NCBI GenBank assembly: GCA_900468625.1
Contig: UBUL01000001.1
Span: 416,440 to 480,439 of the forward strand
From: Hyphomicrobiales bacterium
Lineage (GTDB): Bacteria; Pseudomonadota; Alphaproteobacteria; Rhizobiales; Rhizobiaceae
Length of the DNA: 64,000 nt
Direction of reading: 5' to 3'
Both the position numbers and the translations under genes were made by a program. Below the pieces are notes generated by a model that worked only from the letters and a program-made list of their open reading frames with translations, was not told the DNA's origin and ran no database searches. Shown piece by piece: positions 8,426-18,033 of this stretch. Numbering within the stretch: the stretch's first letter is position 1; every line of letters begins with the position of its first letter.

Positions 8426-9883
8426 ATGACCACTTCAGGCGTTCGCGTCCGCATCGCACCCTCCCCCACCGGCGAGCCGCATGTCGGCACCGCCTACATC
8501 GCGCTGTTCAACTATCTCTTCGCCAAGAAACACGGCGGCGAGTTCATCCTGCGCATCGAGGATACCGACGCGACCCGCTCCACCCCGGAATTCGAGACCA
8601 AGGTGCTCGATGCATTGAAATGGTGCGGCCTGAAATGGTCCGAAGGTCCGGATATCGGCGGCCCCTACGGCCCCTATCGACAGAGCGACCGCAAGGAACT
8701 CTACAAGCCCTATGTCGAGCAGATCGTCTCGGCCGGTCACGGCTTCCGCTGCTTCTGCACGCCGGAGCGCCTGGAAAAGATGCGCGAGGCGCAGCGCGCC
8801 GCCGGCCTGCCGCCGAAGTATGACGGCCATTGTTTGAACCTTACGGCAGAGGAAGTCACCACGCGCGTTGCCGCAGGCGAGCCGCATGTCGTGCGCATGA
8901 AGATCCCGACGGAGGGCTCCTGCAAGTTCCATGACGGCGTCTATGGCGATGTGGAAATCCCATGGGATGCCGTCGACATGCAGGTTCTCTTGAAGGCCGA
9001 CGGCATGCCGACCTATCATATGGCAAACGTGGTCGACGACCATCTGATGAAGATCACCCACGTCGCGCGCGGCGAAGAATGGCTCGCGTCGGTGCCGAAG
9101 CACATCCTGATCTATCAGTATCTCGGCTGGGAACCGCCGGTGTTCATGCACCTGTCGCTCATGCGCAATGCCGACAAGTCGAAGCTGTCGAAGCGCAAGA
9201 ACCCGACCTCGATCTCCTACTATACCGCCCTCGGCTATATCCCTGAGGCGCTGATGAACTTCCTCGGCTTGTTCTTCATCCAGATCGCCGAAGGCGAAGA
9301 GCTCCTCACCATGGACGAGCTCGCCGGAAAGTTCGATCCGGAAAACCTCTCCAAGGCCGGCGCGATCTTCGATATCCAGAAGCTCGACTGGCTGAACGGC
9401 CGCTGGATTCGCGAAAAACTCTCGGAAGAGGAATTCCAGCACCGTGTCCTCGCCTGGGCTATGGAAAACGACCGCCTGAAGGAAGGCCTGAAGCTGTCCC
9501 AGTCGCGCATCACCAAGCTCGGCGAGCTGCCTGACCTCGCCGGCTTCCTGTTCAAGTCCGACCTCAACCTCGATCCCTCGGCCTTCGCCAAGATCAAGTC
9601 GACGCCGGAAGAGCTCCTGGAAATCCTGAACACGGTGCAGCCGGATCTCGAGAAGATCCTCGAATGGAATGTCGAGACGATCGAAGCCGAGCTGCGCGCC
9701 ATTGCCGACCGCATGGGCAAGAAGCTGAAGGTCATCGTCGCACCGCTTTTCGTCGCCGTATCGGGCTCCTCGCGCTCGCTGCCGCTTTTCGATAGCATGG
9801 CCATCCTCGGCCGCTCCGTCGTGCGCCAGCGGTTGAAACTGGCTGCGCAGACCGTTGCGAGCCTCGTCGGCCCGAAAAATTGA
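8426..9883 (+). CDS. gltX: Glutamyl-tRNA synthetase
   Basis: 485 residues; charges tRNA with glutamate in the cytoplasm. The class I signatures are visible: RIAPSPTGEPHVGTAY (HIGH equivalent, residues 9–24) and KLSKR (KMSKS equivalent, residues 253–257). Length fits bacterial GluRS. Rhizobia commonly carry two gltX genes; which copy this is cannot be decided from one window. In bacteria without glutaminyl-tRNA synthetase one form is non-discriminating and also charges tRNA-Gln. lysS follows 16 bp later, so a shared transcript is likely. Confidence 0.96.
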   Translation: MTTSGVRVRIAPSPTGEPHVGTAYIALFNYLFAKKHGGEFILRIEDTDATRSTPEFETKVLDALKWCGLKWSEGPDIGGPYGPYRQSDRKELYKPYVEQIVSAGHGFRCFCTPERLEKMREAQRAAGLPPKYDGHCLNLTAEEVTTRVAAGEPHVVRMKIPTEGSCKFHDGVYGDVEIPWDAVDMQVLLKADGMPTYHMANVVDDHLMKITHVARGEEWLASVPKHILIYQYLGWEPPVFMHLSLMRNADKSKLSKRKNPTSISYYTALGYIPEALMNFLGLFFIQIAEGEELLTMDELAGKFDPENLSKAGAIFDIQKLDWLNGRWIREKLSEEEFQHRVLAWAMENDRLKEGLKLSQSRITKLGELPDLAGFLFKSDLNLDPSAFAKIKSTPEELLEILNTVQPDLEKILEWNVETIEAELRAIADRMGKKLKVIVAPLFVAVSGSSRSLPLFDSMAILGRSVVRQRLKLAAQTVASLVGPKN

Positions 9884-9899
9884 ACCGGACTTTAAAACC

Positions 9900-11396
9900 A
9901 TGAACGACAAGACCGAAGCATCCGCCCTCTCCTCCGACGCGACTGAAGTCCGCCGCCAGAAGCTGAAGCTGCTGCGCGAGCAGATCGGCGACGTCTATCC
10001 GGCGCATTTCCACCGCACGCTGACCAATGCCGAGCTGGCTGCGAAATATGAAGGCCTGGAGCCGGACACCGAGACCACGGATGCCGTCACCGTCGCCGGC
10101 CGCGTCTATTCCTCGCGCAATTCCGGCATGTTCATGGACATCCATGACGCCTCGGGCAAGATTCAGATCTTCAGCCACAAGGACGTAACCTCGGAAGAGG
10201 CGCGCTCCCTGCTGCCGATGATCGATCTCGGCGATATCATCGGCGTGACGGGCGTCGTGCGCCGCACCAAGCGCGGCGAGCTGACCATCAACGCGCAGCA
10301 GATCACCATGCTGACGAAGACGCTGCTGCCGATGCCGGAAAAGTGGCACGGTGTCTCCGACATCGAGCTGCGCTACCGCAAGCGCCACCTCGACATCATG
10401 ACCAACGAGGAATCGAAGCTCCGATTCCAGCAGCGCAGCCGCATCGTTTCCGGCATCCGCCGCTTCATGGAAAATGACAGCTTCATGGAAGTCGAGACGC
10501 CGATGCTGCAGTCGGTCTACGGCGGCGCCACCGCCGAGCCGTTCAAGACGCATCACAACACGCTGAAGCTCGACATGTACCTGCGCATCGCGCCGGAACT
10601 ATACCTGAAGCGCACGCTGGTTTCGGCGCTCGCAGACAAGGTCTTCGAAATCAACCGAAACTTCCGCAACGAAGGCGTCTCCACCCGGCACAATCCCGAA
10701 TTCACCATGATGGAGTGCTATTGGGCCTATGCCGACTACGAGGACATGATGGATCTTGTCGAGCGCCTGTTCTCGACGCTTGCCATGTCGATCCACGGCA
10801 GCACGGAATTCGCCTTCGGCGACAAGCAGATCTCCTTCAAGGGTCCGTTCCGCCGCGTGCCTATGCCTGATGCCGTCAAGGAAGCGACCGGTATCGACTT
10901 CCTGGCAATCAAGACCGACGAAGAAGCCCGCGCCGCCGCCAAGGCCGCCGGCTTTGCCGTCGAAAAGGATGCGACCTGGGGCGAATGCCTTGCCTTCATC
11001 TTCGAAGAGAAGGTCGAGGGCACGCTGATCCAGCCCGCGCACGTCACGCATTTTCCGAAGGACATCTCGCCCTTCGCCAAGGAAGTGCCGGGCGAGCCGC
11101 GTCTCGTCGAGCGCTTCGAGACCTATTGCAACGCCTGGGAACTCGGCAACGCCTTCTCGGAACTCAACGATCCGGAAGAACAGCGCGCCCGTATGGTCGA
11201 GCAGCTCGAGCAGGCGCATGCGCGCGGCGAAAAGCAGAAGGAACTGGACGAGGAATTCCTCGACGCAATCGATCAGGGCATGCCGCCCGCGGGCGGCCTC
11301 GGCATTGGTGTCGATCGTCTGATCATGCTTTTGACCAACTCGCCGTCGATCCGCGACATCATCCTTTTCCCGGCACGTCGCAACAAGGCGGACTGA
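9900..11396 (+). CDS. lysS: Lysyl-tRNA synthetase, class II
   Basis: 498 residues. The N-terminal OB-fold anticodon-binding domain (TVAGRVYSSRNSGMFMDIHDASGKIQIF) is followed by the class II catalytic core, with motif 2 FRNEGVSTRHNPEFTMMECY and motif 3 near GLGIGVDRLIMLL. It attaches lysine to tRNA-Lys. The start at 9900 was chosen because it begins just after the gltX stop; the in-frame start at 9855 would overlap gltX. No strong ribosome-binding site is visible, consistent with translational coupling to gltX. Confidence 0.95.
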   Translation: MNDKTEASALSSDATEVRRQKLKLLREQIGDVYPAHFHRTLTNAELAAKYEGLEPDTETTDAVTVAGRVYSSRNSGMFMDIHDASGKIQIFSHKDVTSEEARSLLPMIDLGDIIGVTGVVRRTKRGELTINAQQITMLTKTLLPMPEKWHGVSDIELRYRKRHLDIMTNEESKLRFQQRSRIVSGIRRFMENDSFMEVETPMLQSVYGGATAEPFKTHHNTLKLDMYLRIAPELYLKRTLVSALADKVFEINRNFRNEGVSTRHNPEFTMMECYWAYADYEDMMDLVERLFSTLAMSIHGSTEFAFGDKQISFKGPFRRVPMPDAVKEATGIDFLAIKTDEEARAAAKAAGFAVEKDATWGECLAFIFEEKVEGTLIQPAHVTHFPKDISPFAKEVPGEPRLVERFETYCNAWELGNAFSELNDPEEQRARMVEQLEQAHARGEKQKELDEEFLDAIDQGMPPAGGLGIGVDRLIMLLTNSPSIRDIILFPARRNKAD

Positions 11397-11432
11397 GACC
11401 GTTTGGCCGCTCGAACATCAAAGGCGCAGACA

Positions 11433-11717
11433 ATGACCGAAAAAGAGATACCGGCCGCGGATGCCGACAACGAGCGTCAGCGGCTGGCCGACCTTGCAGA
11501 GATCGGCGACGTCGATCTCTCGCAATACGCACCGGGAACGTTCGGCTGCCACGAAGCAATGCACACGACGTCGCTCATGCTCGACATGACCGACGATCAG
11601 CTATTGCAGCACCCCGCCATTCTGGCGGACCCGAACTTCTACCGTCTTGCCGGCGAAGTTCACGAAGCGCTCTTTGCGCTTTACCAGGCTATCGGCGAAA
11701 AACATCTGGCGGATTGA
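11433..11717 (+). CDS. Conserved-looking hypothetical protein
   Basis: 94 residues, acidic, mostly helical in appearance (ERQRLADLAEIGDVDLSQYAPGTFGCHEAMHTTSLMLDMTDDQLLQHPAIL). No signal peptide, TM segment or known motif was recognised. It begins 36 bp after lysS on the same strand and may be co-transcribed. The ATG at 11433 was preferred to a TTG at 11403. Codon use matches its neighbours, so it is probably real. Confidence 0.65.
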   Translation: MTEKEIPAADADNERQRLADLAEIGDVDLSQYAPGTFGCHEAMHTTSLMLDMTDDQLLQHPAILADPNFYRLAGEVHEALFALYQAIGEKHLAD

Positions 11718-11758
11718 CGTTATTGTCTTTCCGCTCGACAGCCCAAAGCTGATTTCGA

Positions 11759-12601
11759 TCAGTTCGTGACGGGTGAGCGTACGTCGGCAGCACCCGTCAT
11801 GGTCGGATCCAGTCCGGGCGACGGGCTCTTTTCCTTAGCCCCGGCATCGGCGCCGATGAATTCGCCGTTCTCGTCATAACCCGGCCGTACGTTGCCGGTC
11901 GATTTCGGCTCCGGCGGCAGCGGTTTGGCATCGTGTTCCGCCGCCTGCTTTGCCGCCGCCTTTTCTTCCGCGGCGATCGCCGCTTTCATCTTGTCCTTCT
12001 TGGCATCGCCGTGCGCGGCCGCATCGGTTGCCAGCGCATTGTCGCAATCGCTATAATCTTTCAATCCGGCAATCGCGGCGTCGATATCCTGCGGCAGCAT
12101 GGTGACCTGTTCGCCATAGAACAGGCCCGCGGCGCTCGCATCGCCATTGTAATAGCGCGCGGTGAGCGGAGCCTCGGCGCTGCCGTCGGCAAGTTTATCC
12201 GGATGCGGCACATAGACGACATCCGCCCCCAGCGCCCGGCCGCGTATGTCGGAGCGCAGCGTCGGTCCATTCCGATCGAGAACCACAACCTGGACGAGAT
12301 CAGGCTTCTGCTCCCTGTAGAGGGCCTTGGCAACGCGCAGCGCTGTTTTCACGCGTGTCAGGCCATCGGTCGGTTCGGTGTTGATATATTTGCGGACCCA
12401 GAAGCGGTTATCCTTGCGGATGGTCACGAGATTGACGTCGGTACACTGGAGACCGTTGGGAGACGCCGATGCGAGATCGAGCAGCTTGTCCTTGCCGACA
12501 TAAAGCGCCAAAACGCCGGAGCAGCCGATAAGAATGGCCGCTCCGCCGATCATGACGACAAACTTCCGGGGTATCCGGAAAATGTGCAGTAAGGCGCTCA
12601 C
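11759..12601 (-). CDS. Membrane-anchored hypothetical protein
   Basis: 280 residues from a GTG at 12601, chosen because GGAG lies nine bases upstream; the open frame continues to 12988 but that part overlaps the divergent LysR gene. A signal anchor near residues 12–35 (FVVMIGGAAILIGCSGVLALYVG) precedes an extracytoplasmic domain (QCTDVNLVTIRKDNRFWVRKYIN; ALYREQKPDLVQVVVLDRNG) and an alanine/lysine-rich, proline-containing C-terminal tail from about residue 200. No family was recognised. It is divergent from the LysR gene and tail-to-tail with the hypothetical after lysS. Confidence 0.68.
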   Translation of the reverse strand: MSALLHIFRIPRKFVVMIGGAAILIGCSGVLALYVGKDKLLDLASASPNGLQCTDVNLVTIRKDNRFWVRKYINTEPTDGLTRVKTALRVAKALYREQKPDLVQVVVLDRNGPTLRSDIRGRALGADVVYVPHPDKLADGSAEAPLTARYYNGDASAAGLFYGEQVTMLPQDIDAAIAGLKDYSDCDNALATDAAAHGDAKKDKMKAAIAAEEKAAAKQAAEHDAKPLPPEPKSTGNVRPGYDENGEFIGADAGAKEKSPSPGLDPTMTGAADVRSPVTN

Positions 12602-12796
12602 GCCAACTGCTCCAGCATAGACCACTCCAAGGCGATAAAGATGATCAACCCTCACGTTAGGGAATTGGCGTTTCGGAATACTTAAAGCAGAAGCGAAACT
12701 TGCATCGCTCGCGCCATCGTTACCAAAAAAGGTCCAAACTTTCACAGCTATTGCGAGCGCTTGCCTTTCTATCCGCGGACATGCTCTAACCCTGTC

Positions 12797-13705
12797 ATGG
12801 CTTTCACTTTGAGACAGCTGCAATACTTCGTCGCAGTGGCGGAACAAGGCTCCGTGACGCGTGCGGCGCAGAACCTGTCCATCTCGCAATCCTCGGTCAC
12901 CGAAGCCCTGAAGGAGCTCGAAAGCGACCTCGGCGTCGCGCTGTTCGAGCGCCATCCGCGCGGATTGTCGATCACCCATAACGGCCATCAGTTCCTACGG
13001 CACGCGACGAAGATTCTCGCGACCGTTTCCGACGCGCGCACCAGCTTTTCCGGCAAGCGGAACGAGGCTGGCGGCACCTTGAACATCGGCGTGACGTCCC
13101 TTGTCGCCGGCTATGTGCTATCCGATCTTCTGGCGCGCTACCGCCGCGCCTGCCCCGGCGTCGAAGTCAGCGCCATCGAGGACAATGGCGGTTATCTGGA
13201 ACATCTTCTGGTTGGTGGCGAACTCGACGTCGCCGTCATGGTCATTTCCAATCTGCGCGACCGCATGGCGCTGCAGGCCGAGATCCTCGAAACCTCGCCC
13301 TATCGCCTCTGGCTACCCATGGGCCATCCCCTCGTCTCGGCCGATATCATCAGCGTCGCCGATATCAGCCGTGAGCCCCTGATCATGCTGACCATCGACG
13401 AGATCGAGGAGAATACGGGCAAGCTTCTGACCGCGCTCGGAGCCCGCCCTCACGTCGCCTTCCGTACCCGCTCGGTCGAGGCGGTGCGCAGCCTGGTCGC
13501 AACCGGCGCGGGCGTCGCCCTCTTACCGGACCTCGTCTATCGCCCGTGGTCGCTGGAAGGCGATCGCATCGAGAGCCGTGACGTCTCCGGCTCGCTGCCG
13601 GTGGTCCAGGTCGGCATGGTCTGGCGCAAAGGATCGAGCCTCCCACAGGCCGCCCGCGATTTCGTCGGCATTGCCGAAAGCATGCGCTCGGGGCGACAGA
13701 GGTAG
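12797..13705 (+). CDS. LysR-family transcriptional regulator
   Basis: 302 residues. The N-terminal winged helix-turn-helix is textbook (MAFTLRQLQYFVAVAEQGSVTRAAQNLSISQSSVTEALKELE in part, residues 1–60), followed by the two-lobed effector domain (about 90–295). The start at 12797 is the family-typical one. It is followed 202 bp later on the same strand by the polyamine-type ABC operon, and the intervening region carries a T-N11-A palindrome, the hallmark of a LysR box. Control of that operon is therefore a reasonable inference. Confidence 0.9.
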   Translation: MAFTLRQLQYFVAVAEQGSVTRAAQNLSISQSSVTEALKELESDLGVALFERHPRGLSITHNGHQFLRHATKILATVSDARTSFSGKRNEAGGTLNIGVTSLVAGYVLSDLLARYRRACPGVEVSAIEDNGGYLEHLLVGGELDVAVMVISNLRDRMALQAEILETSPYRLWLPMGHPLVSADIISVADISREPLIMLTIDEIEENTGKLLTALGARPHVAFRTRSVEAVRSLVATGAGVALLPDLVYRPWSLEGDRIESRDVSGSLPVVQVGMVWRKGSSLPQAARDFVGIAESMRSGRQR

Positions 13706-13772
13706 CGGCACCCCACCCTATCCCCAGGCAGGTAAAGGCTTTTCCATGGAGCAACGGAGCCATATCCATATC

Positions 13773-13789
13773 TATCGGAATTTCCGATA
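13773..13789. promoter_or_regulatory. LysR-type box upstream of the polyamine ABC operon
   Basis: TATCGGAATTTCCGATA is a 17-bp palindrome with perfect 8-bp arms around one base, and contains T-N11-A (13775–13787), the LysR-family consensus. It lies about 118 bp upstream of the binding-protein start, in the range usual for LysR activators. Confidence 0.6.
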
Positions 13790-13907
13790 TCGACTTTCTG
13801 ATAAATGAATTTGCGAATGCGGCGAAATCGCGTCACCTTTTCTTCCGGGAACAGGAAGCCAGCTACTGGCTCCACACGATCAAGGCTCAAAAAACCGGGA
13901 GAGTCCG

Positions 13908-15068
13908 ATGAAGCATCTGCTGAAATCATGCACGGCCGCACTCGCATGCCTAAGTTTCGCCACGCAGGTCATTGCCGCCGAACCGCTGAAGACACTCGGA
14001 AAGGGTGAAGGCGCCGTCAGCATCGTCGCATGGGCCGGCTATATCGAACGCGGCGAAAGCGACAAGAATTACGATTGGGTCACCGGCTTCGAGAAGGAGA
14101 CCGGCTGCAAGGTCAGCGTCAAGACCGCGGCGACATCGGACGAAATGGTCGCGCTGATGAACGAAGGCGGCTTCGACCTCGTCACCGCTTCAGGCGACGC
14201 ATCGCTGCGTCTCGTTGCCGGCAAGCGCGTCCAGCCGATCAATACCGATCTGATTCCGAGCTGGAAGAACCTCGACGACCGCCTGAAGAATGCTCCCTGG
14301 CACACGGTCAACGGCGTCCATTACGGCGTTCCCTACCTCTGGGGGCCGAATGTGCTGATGTACAGCACCGCCGCCTTCAAGGACCAGCCGCCGAAGAGCT
14401 GGAACGTCGTCTTCGAAGAAATGAACCTGCCCGACGGCAAGTCCAACAAGGGCCGCGTGCAAGCCTATGACGGGCCGATCTACATTGCCGATGCCGCCCT
14501 CTACCTCATGGCCCACAAGCCGGAGCTGGGCATCAAGGATCCGTACGAACTCAACGAAGATCAGTACAAGGCCGCACTCGAATTGCTGCGCGGGCAGCGC
14601 AAGATCGTCAGCCGCTATTGGCATGATGCGATGATCCAGACGGACGACTTCAAGAACGAAGGCGTCGTTGCCTCCGGTTCCTGGCCGTTCCAGGTGAACC
14701 TCCTGCAGGCAGACAAGCAGAAGATCGCCTCCACCTTCCCGGACGAGGGAACGACGGGCTGGGCCGATACCACCATGCTGCATGCCGACAGCGAACACCC
14801 GAACTGCGCCTATATGTGGATGGAACACTCCCTGCAGGCCAAGGTCCAGGGCGATGCCGCCGCATGGTTCGGCGCCGTACCCTCCGTTCCGGCGGCCTGC
14901 AAGGGCGATGAGCTGCTCACCGATAGCGGTTGCGCCACCAACGGCTACGATCATTTCGACAAGATCAAGTTCTGGAAGACTCCGGTCGCAAAATGCAGCA
15001 CGCAGAGCGAATGCGTGCCCTATCATCGCTGGGTTTCCGACTATATCGGCGTGATCGGCGGTAGATAA
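13908..15068 (+). CDS. Polyamine-type ABC transporter substrate-binding protein
   Basis: 386 residues; periplasmic receptor of the spermidine/putrescine (PotD/PotF) family. Signal peptide at residues 1–23 (LACLSFATQVIAA), then SIVAWAGYIERGE, near the position of the family's conserved WxxYI segment, and PYLWGPNVLMYSTAAF. It heads an operon with an ATPase, two permeases and an aldehyde dehydrogenase, which suits uptake of putrescine or a related diamine. A long inverted repeat separates it from the ATPase gene and may let the binding protein be made in excess. The exact ligand is not determined. Confidence 0.88.
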   Translation: MKHLLKSCTAALACLSFATQVIAAEPLKTLGKGEGAVSIVAWAGYIERGESDKNYDWVTGFEKETGCKVSVKTAATSDEMVALMNEGGFDLVTASGDASLRLVAGKRVQPINTDLIPSWKNLDDRLKNAPWHTVNGVHYGVPYLWGPNVLMYSTAAFKDQPPKSWNVVFEEMNLPDGKSNKGRVQAYDGPIYIADAALYLMAHKPELGIKDPYELNEDQYKAALELLRGQRKIVSRYWHDAMIQTDDFKNEGVVASGSWPFQVNLLQADKQKIASTFPDEGTTGWADTTMLHADSEHPNCAYMWMEHSLQAKVQGDAAAWFGAVPSVPAACKGDELLTDSGCATNGYDHFDKIKFWKTPVAKCSTQSECVPYHRWVSDYIGVIGGR

Positions 15069-15073
15069 CCTTT

Positions 15074-15230
15074 CCCCTTCTCCCCGGCGGGGAGAAGATG
15101 CCCGTCAGGGCAGATGAGGGGGATGAGGAGCGAAGCGACGAACGTCCTGAGCAAAAGGCGAAGGACAGCCCAAGCCGCATCACCCCCTCATCCGACCCTT
15201 CGGGCCACCTTCTCCCCGCCGGGGAGAAGG
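15074..15230. repeat. Long imperfect inverted repeat between binding-protein and ATPase genes
   Basis: CTTCTCCCC-GGC-GGGGAGAAG (15077–15097) and CCTTCTCCCC-GCC-GGGGAGAAGG (15208–15230) are each self-complementary and also mutually inverted; internally GATGAGGGG pairs with CCCCTCATC. The transcript could fold into one long stem. It resembles rhizobial intergenic palindromes and could protect the upstream mRNA. Confidence 0.75.
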
Positions 15231-15257
15231 AAAGAAAACCTCTTCCTGGAGAAACCA

Positions 15258-16244
15258 ATGAACGCCGTTCGCTTCCAGCAGGTGTCGCGCCATTTCGGCC
15301 AGGTCCGCGCTGTGGACCGCGTCGATCTGGAGATCGCGCCGGGCGAATTCTTTGCCATGCTCGGCCCCTCCGGTTCCGGCAAGACCACTTGCCTCAGGCT
15401 GATCGCCGGCTTCGAGCAGCCCACCGGCGGCCATATCGAGATCTTCGGCGAAACCGCCGAAGGCGTGCCGCCCTACCGGCGCAACGTCAACACGGTCTTC
15501 CAGGATTATGCGCTGTTTCCGCATCTCAATATCCTCGATAACGTCGCCTATGGGCTGATGGTCAAGGGTGTCGGCAAGGCCGAACGGCTGCGTGCCGCCG
15601 AACAGGCCTTGGAACTGGTGAAGCTGCCGGGCTATGGCACCCGCCGTCCCGGCCAGCTCTCCGGCGGCCAGCGCCAGCGCGTGGCGCTCGCCCGCGCCCT
15701 GGTCAACAAGCCGAAGGTGCTGCTGCTCGACGAGCCGCTCGGCGCTCTCGACCTCAAACTGCGCGAGCAGATGCAGGAGGAGCTGAAGAGCCTGCAGCGC
15801 GCGCTCGGCATTACCTTCGTCTTCGTCACCCACGATCAGGGCGAGGCCCTGTCCATGGCCGACCGGGTCGCCGTCTTCAACGACGGCCGCATCGTGCAGC
15901 ACGGCACGCCGCACGATATCTATCAACGGCCGAAGACCCGCTTCGTCGCCGATTTCGTCGGCTCCTCCAATGTCATCGCCCCCGAAACCATGTCGTCGCT
16001 CGGCGGCGAGCGGCGCTGGGCCAGCCTGCGCCCCGAAGCAATACGGTTGACTGAGGAGAGCGGCGTGGCGGCGACCGTGAAAGCGACGAGCTTTCTCGGC
16101 GCCGCTACCCGCCTCTCCGTCGAGACGAACGGTGCCCGCCTGCATGTGACGGTGCCGGCCGGCCAGCCGGCCCCGGATACCGGCGCCTCCGTCCGCCTCG
16201 CATGGCTGCCGGCGGATGTGCACTACATGGATGACGCCGCATGA
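15258..16244 (+). CDS. Polyamine-type ABC transporter ATPase
   Basis: 328 residues. Walker A GPSGSGKT (36–43), Q-loop VFQDYALFPHLN, signature [15 protein letters not shown], Walker B VLLLDEPLGALD and H-loop FVTHDQ place it in the PotA/PotG group; the C-terminal TOBE-like domain (about 240–328) is typical of this group. The start at 15258 has CTGGAGAAA upstream; in-frame starts from 15114 lie inside the repeat. Its last four bases overlap the first permease start (ATGA), so translation is coupled. Confidence 0.93.
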   Translation: MNAVRFQQVSRHFGQVRAVDRVDLEIAPGEFFAMLGPSGSGKTTCLRLIAGFEQPTGGHIEIFGETAEGVPPYRRNVNTVFQDYALFPHLNILDNVAYGLMVKGVGKAERLRAAEQALELVKLPGYGTRRPGQLSGGQRQRVALARALVNKPKVLLLDEPLGALDLKLREQMQEELKSLQRALGITFVFVTHDQGEALSMADRVAVFNDGRIVQHGTPHDIYQRPKTRFVADFVGSSNVIAPETMSSLGGERRWASLRPEAIRLTEESGVAATVKATSFLGAATRLSVETNGARLHVTVPAGQPAPDTGASVRLAWLPADVHYMDDAA

Positions 16245-17215
16245 ACGCCGCCGCCTTCCCCGCCTCGTCGAACCAGGCGCCGGCCTCGATCCTGCCGCGC
16301 CGTGGCGGCATCTTCGGCCGTCTCTCCGATCTCTTCTGGCGGCGTCCGAAGCTGCTGCTGTTCCTGATGCTGACGCCGCCGCTGCTCTGGCTCGGCATCA
16401 TCTATATCGGCTCGCTGATTGCGCTCTTGTTGCAGAGCTTCTTCTCGATCGACGACTTCTCGGGAATGGTGAATTACGAATTCACGCTGTCGACCTATGC
16501 CCAGCTTCTGAACTCGACGAATTTCGACATCATCCTGCGTACGGTCGTGATGGCCGCCCTCGTCACCATTGCTTCTGCCCTGATCGCCTTCCCCATCGCC
16601 TATTATGCGGCCCGCTATGCCCAGGGGAAATGGAAGGCGCTGTTCTATCTCGGCATCATGCTGCCGCTCTGGTCGAGCTATCTGGTCAAGGTCTATGCCT
16701 GGAAACTCATCCTCGCCAAGGAAGGCATCCTCACCTGGATCTTCGCCAAGCTGCATCTCGGCTGGCTGCTCGATGGCGTGCTCGCTTTGCCCGTCATCGG
16801 CGGCAATTCGCTCTCGGTCAGCTATATCGGCACCTTCCTCGTCTTCGTCTATATCTGGCTGCCCTATATGATCCTGCCGACGCAGGCCGCCCTCGAGCGC
16901 GTGCCGGCAAATCTGCTGGAAGCCTCCTCGGATCTCGGCGCGACGCCGAACCAAACCTTCCGCATGGTGCTGCTGCCGCTGGCATTGCCCGGTGTCGTCG
17001 CCGGCTCCATCTTCACCTTCTCGCTGACATTGGGCGATTACATCATCCCGCAGATCGTCGGCTCCTCCCGCCTCTTCATCGGCCAGGCCGTCTATGCGCA
17101 GCAGGGCACCGCCGGCAACGTGCCGCTGGCCGCCGCCTTCTCGGTCGTACCCATCGTCATCATGGCCATCTATCTCTGGATCGCCAAGAAACAGGGAGCT
17201 TTCGATGCGCTCTGA
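16241..17215 (+). CDS. Polyamine-type ABC permease, first subunit (PotB/PotH type)
   Basis: 324 residues, about six TM helices. It begins with a cytoplasmic head, then [22 protein letters not shown] in TM1. The EAA loop that contacts the ATPase is [26 protein letters not shown] (residues about 227–252). It pairs with the following permease to form the transmembrane channel. It overlaps the ATPase gene by 4 bp and the next permease by 11 bp, typical of a tightly coupled operon. Confidence 0.92.
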   Translation: MNAAAFPASSNQAPASILPRRGGIFGRLSDLFWRRPKLLLFLMLTPPLLWLGIIYIGSLIALLLQSFFSIDDFSGMVNYEFTLSTYAQLLNSTNFDIILRTVVMAALVTIASALIAFPIAYYAARYAQGKWKALFYLGIMLPLWSSYLVKVYAWKLILAKEGILTWIFAKLHLGWLLDGVLALPVIGGNSLSVSYIGTFLVFVYIWLPYMILPTQAALERVPANLLEASSDLGATPNQTFRMVLLPLALPGVVAGSIFTFSLTLGDYIIPQIVGSSRLFIGQAVYAQQGTAGNVPLAAAFSVVPIVIMAIYLWIAKKQGAFDAL

Positions 17216-18020
17216 TCGTGGCCAACGCGCCTCATTCCCTTTGAAGATCGCGGCCGCCGGCGGCCTGCTCTTCCTACACCTGCCGATCCTGCTGATCTTC
17301 GTCTACGCCTTCACGACGGAGGAAAAGAGCTATCAGTGGCCGCCGCCGGGGCTGACGCTGCAATGGTTCGGCATTGCCTGGAACCGGCCGGATATCTGGT
17401 CGGCACTGGCGCTCTCCGTTCAAGTCGCAACGATCGCAACCGCAATCGCCCTGCTGCTCGGCACACTCTGCGCCGCCGCCGTCAGCCAGACGAAGTTCTT
17501 CGGTCGCGAGGCGATTTCGCTGCTGGTCATCCTGCCGATCGCGCTGCCCGGCATCATCACCGGTATCGCGCTGCGCTCCGCCTTCAGCCTGTTCGATATC
17601 CCGTTCTCGGTCTGGACGATCGTTCTCGGCCATGCCACCTTCTGCGTCGTCGTGGTCTATAACAACGCCGTCGCCCGCTTCCGTCGCACCTCCGGTTCGC
17701 TCATCGAAGCGTCGATGGATCTTGGCGCCGATGGCTTCCAGACCTTCCGCCACGTCGTCCTGCCGAATATCGGCACGGCGCTGCTCGCCGGCGGCATGCT
17801 CGCCTTCGCGCTGTCCTTCGACGAAGTCATCGTCACCACCTTCACCGGCGGCCAGCAGATGACGCTGCCGATCTGGATGCTGGAGGAGCTCATCCGCCCG
17901 CGCCAGCGGCCCGTCACCAACGTCGTCGCCATGGTCGTCGTGCTTGTCACCTTCCTGCCGATCCTGGCAGCCTACTATCTCACCCGCGACGGCGACCAGA
18001 TCGCCGGCGGCGGCAAATGA
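17205..18020 (+). CDS. Polyamine-type ABC permease, second subunit (PotC/PotI type)
   Basis: 271 residues with about six TM segments ([43 protein letters not shown]). The EAA loop reads [23 protein letters not shown]. The start at 17205 lies inside the end of the previous permease gene. The aldehyde dehydrogenase gene follows 13 bp downstream, so the transporter and the oxidation step share a transcript. Confidence 0.92.
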   Translation: MRSDRGQRASFPLKIAAAGGLLFLHLPILLIFVYAFTTEEKSYQWPPPGLTLQWFGIAWNRPDIWSALALSVQVATIATAIALLLGTLCAAAVSQTKFFGREAISLLVILPIALPGIITGIALRSAFSLFDIPFSVWTIVLGHATFCVVVVYNNAVARFRRTSGSLIEASMDLGADGFQTFRHVVLPNIGTALLAGGMLAFALSFDEVIVTTFTGGQQMTLPIWMLEELIRPRQRPVTNVVAMVVVLVTFLPILAAYYLTRDGDQIAGGGK

Positions 18021-18033
18021 AAGGGGAATAATC

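Noticed and set aside
8435..9910. 491-residue minus-strand frame opposite gltX
   Set aside because: Exact antisense of gltX; composition is that of a high-GC shadow frame and gltX is unambiguous.
12602..12988. N-terminal extension of the minus-strand membrane-anchored gene
   Set aside because: The extension lies over the LysR coding region and has no conserved sequence; the GTG at 12601 has a good ribosome-binding site and leads straight into a TM anchor.
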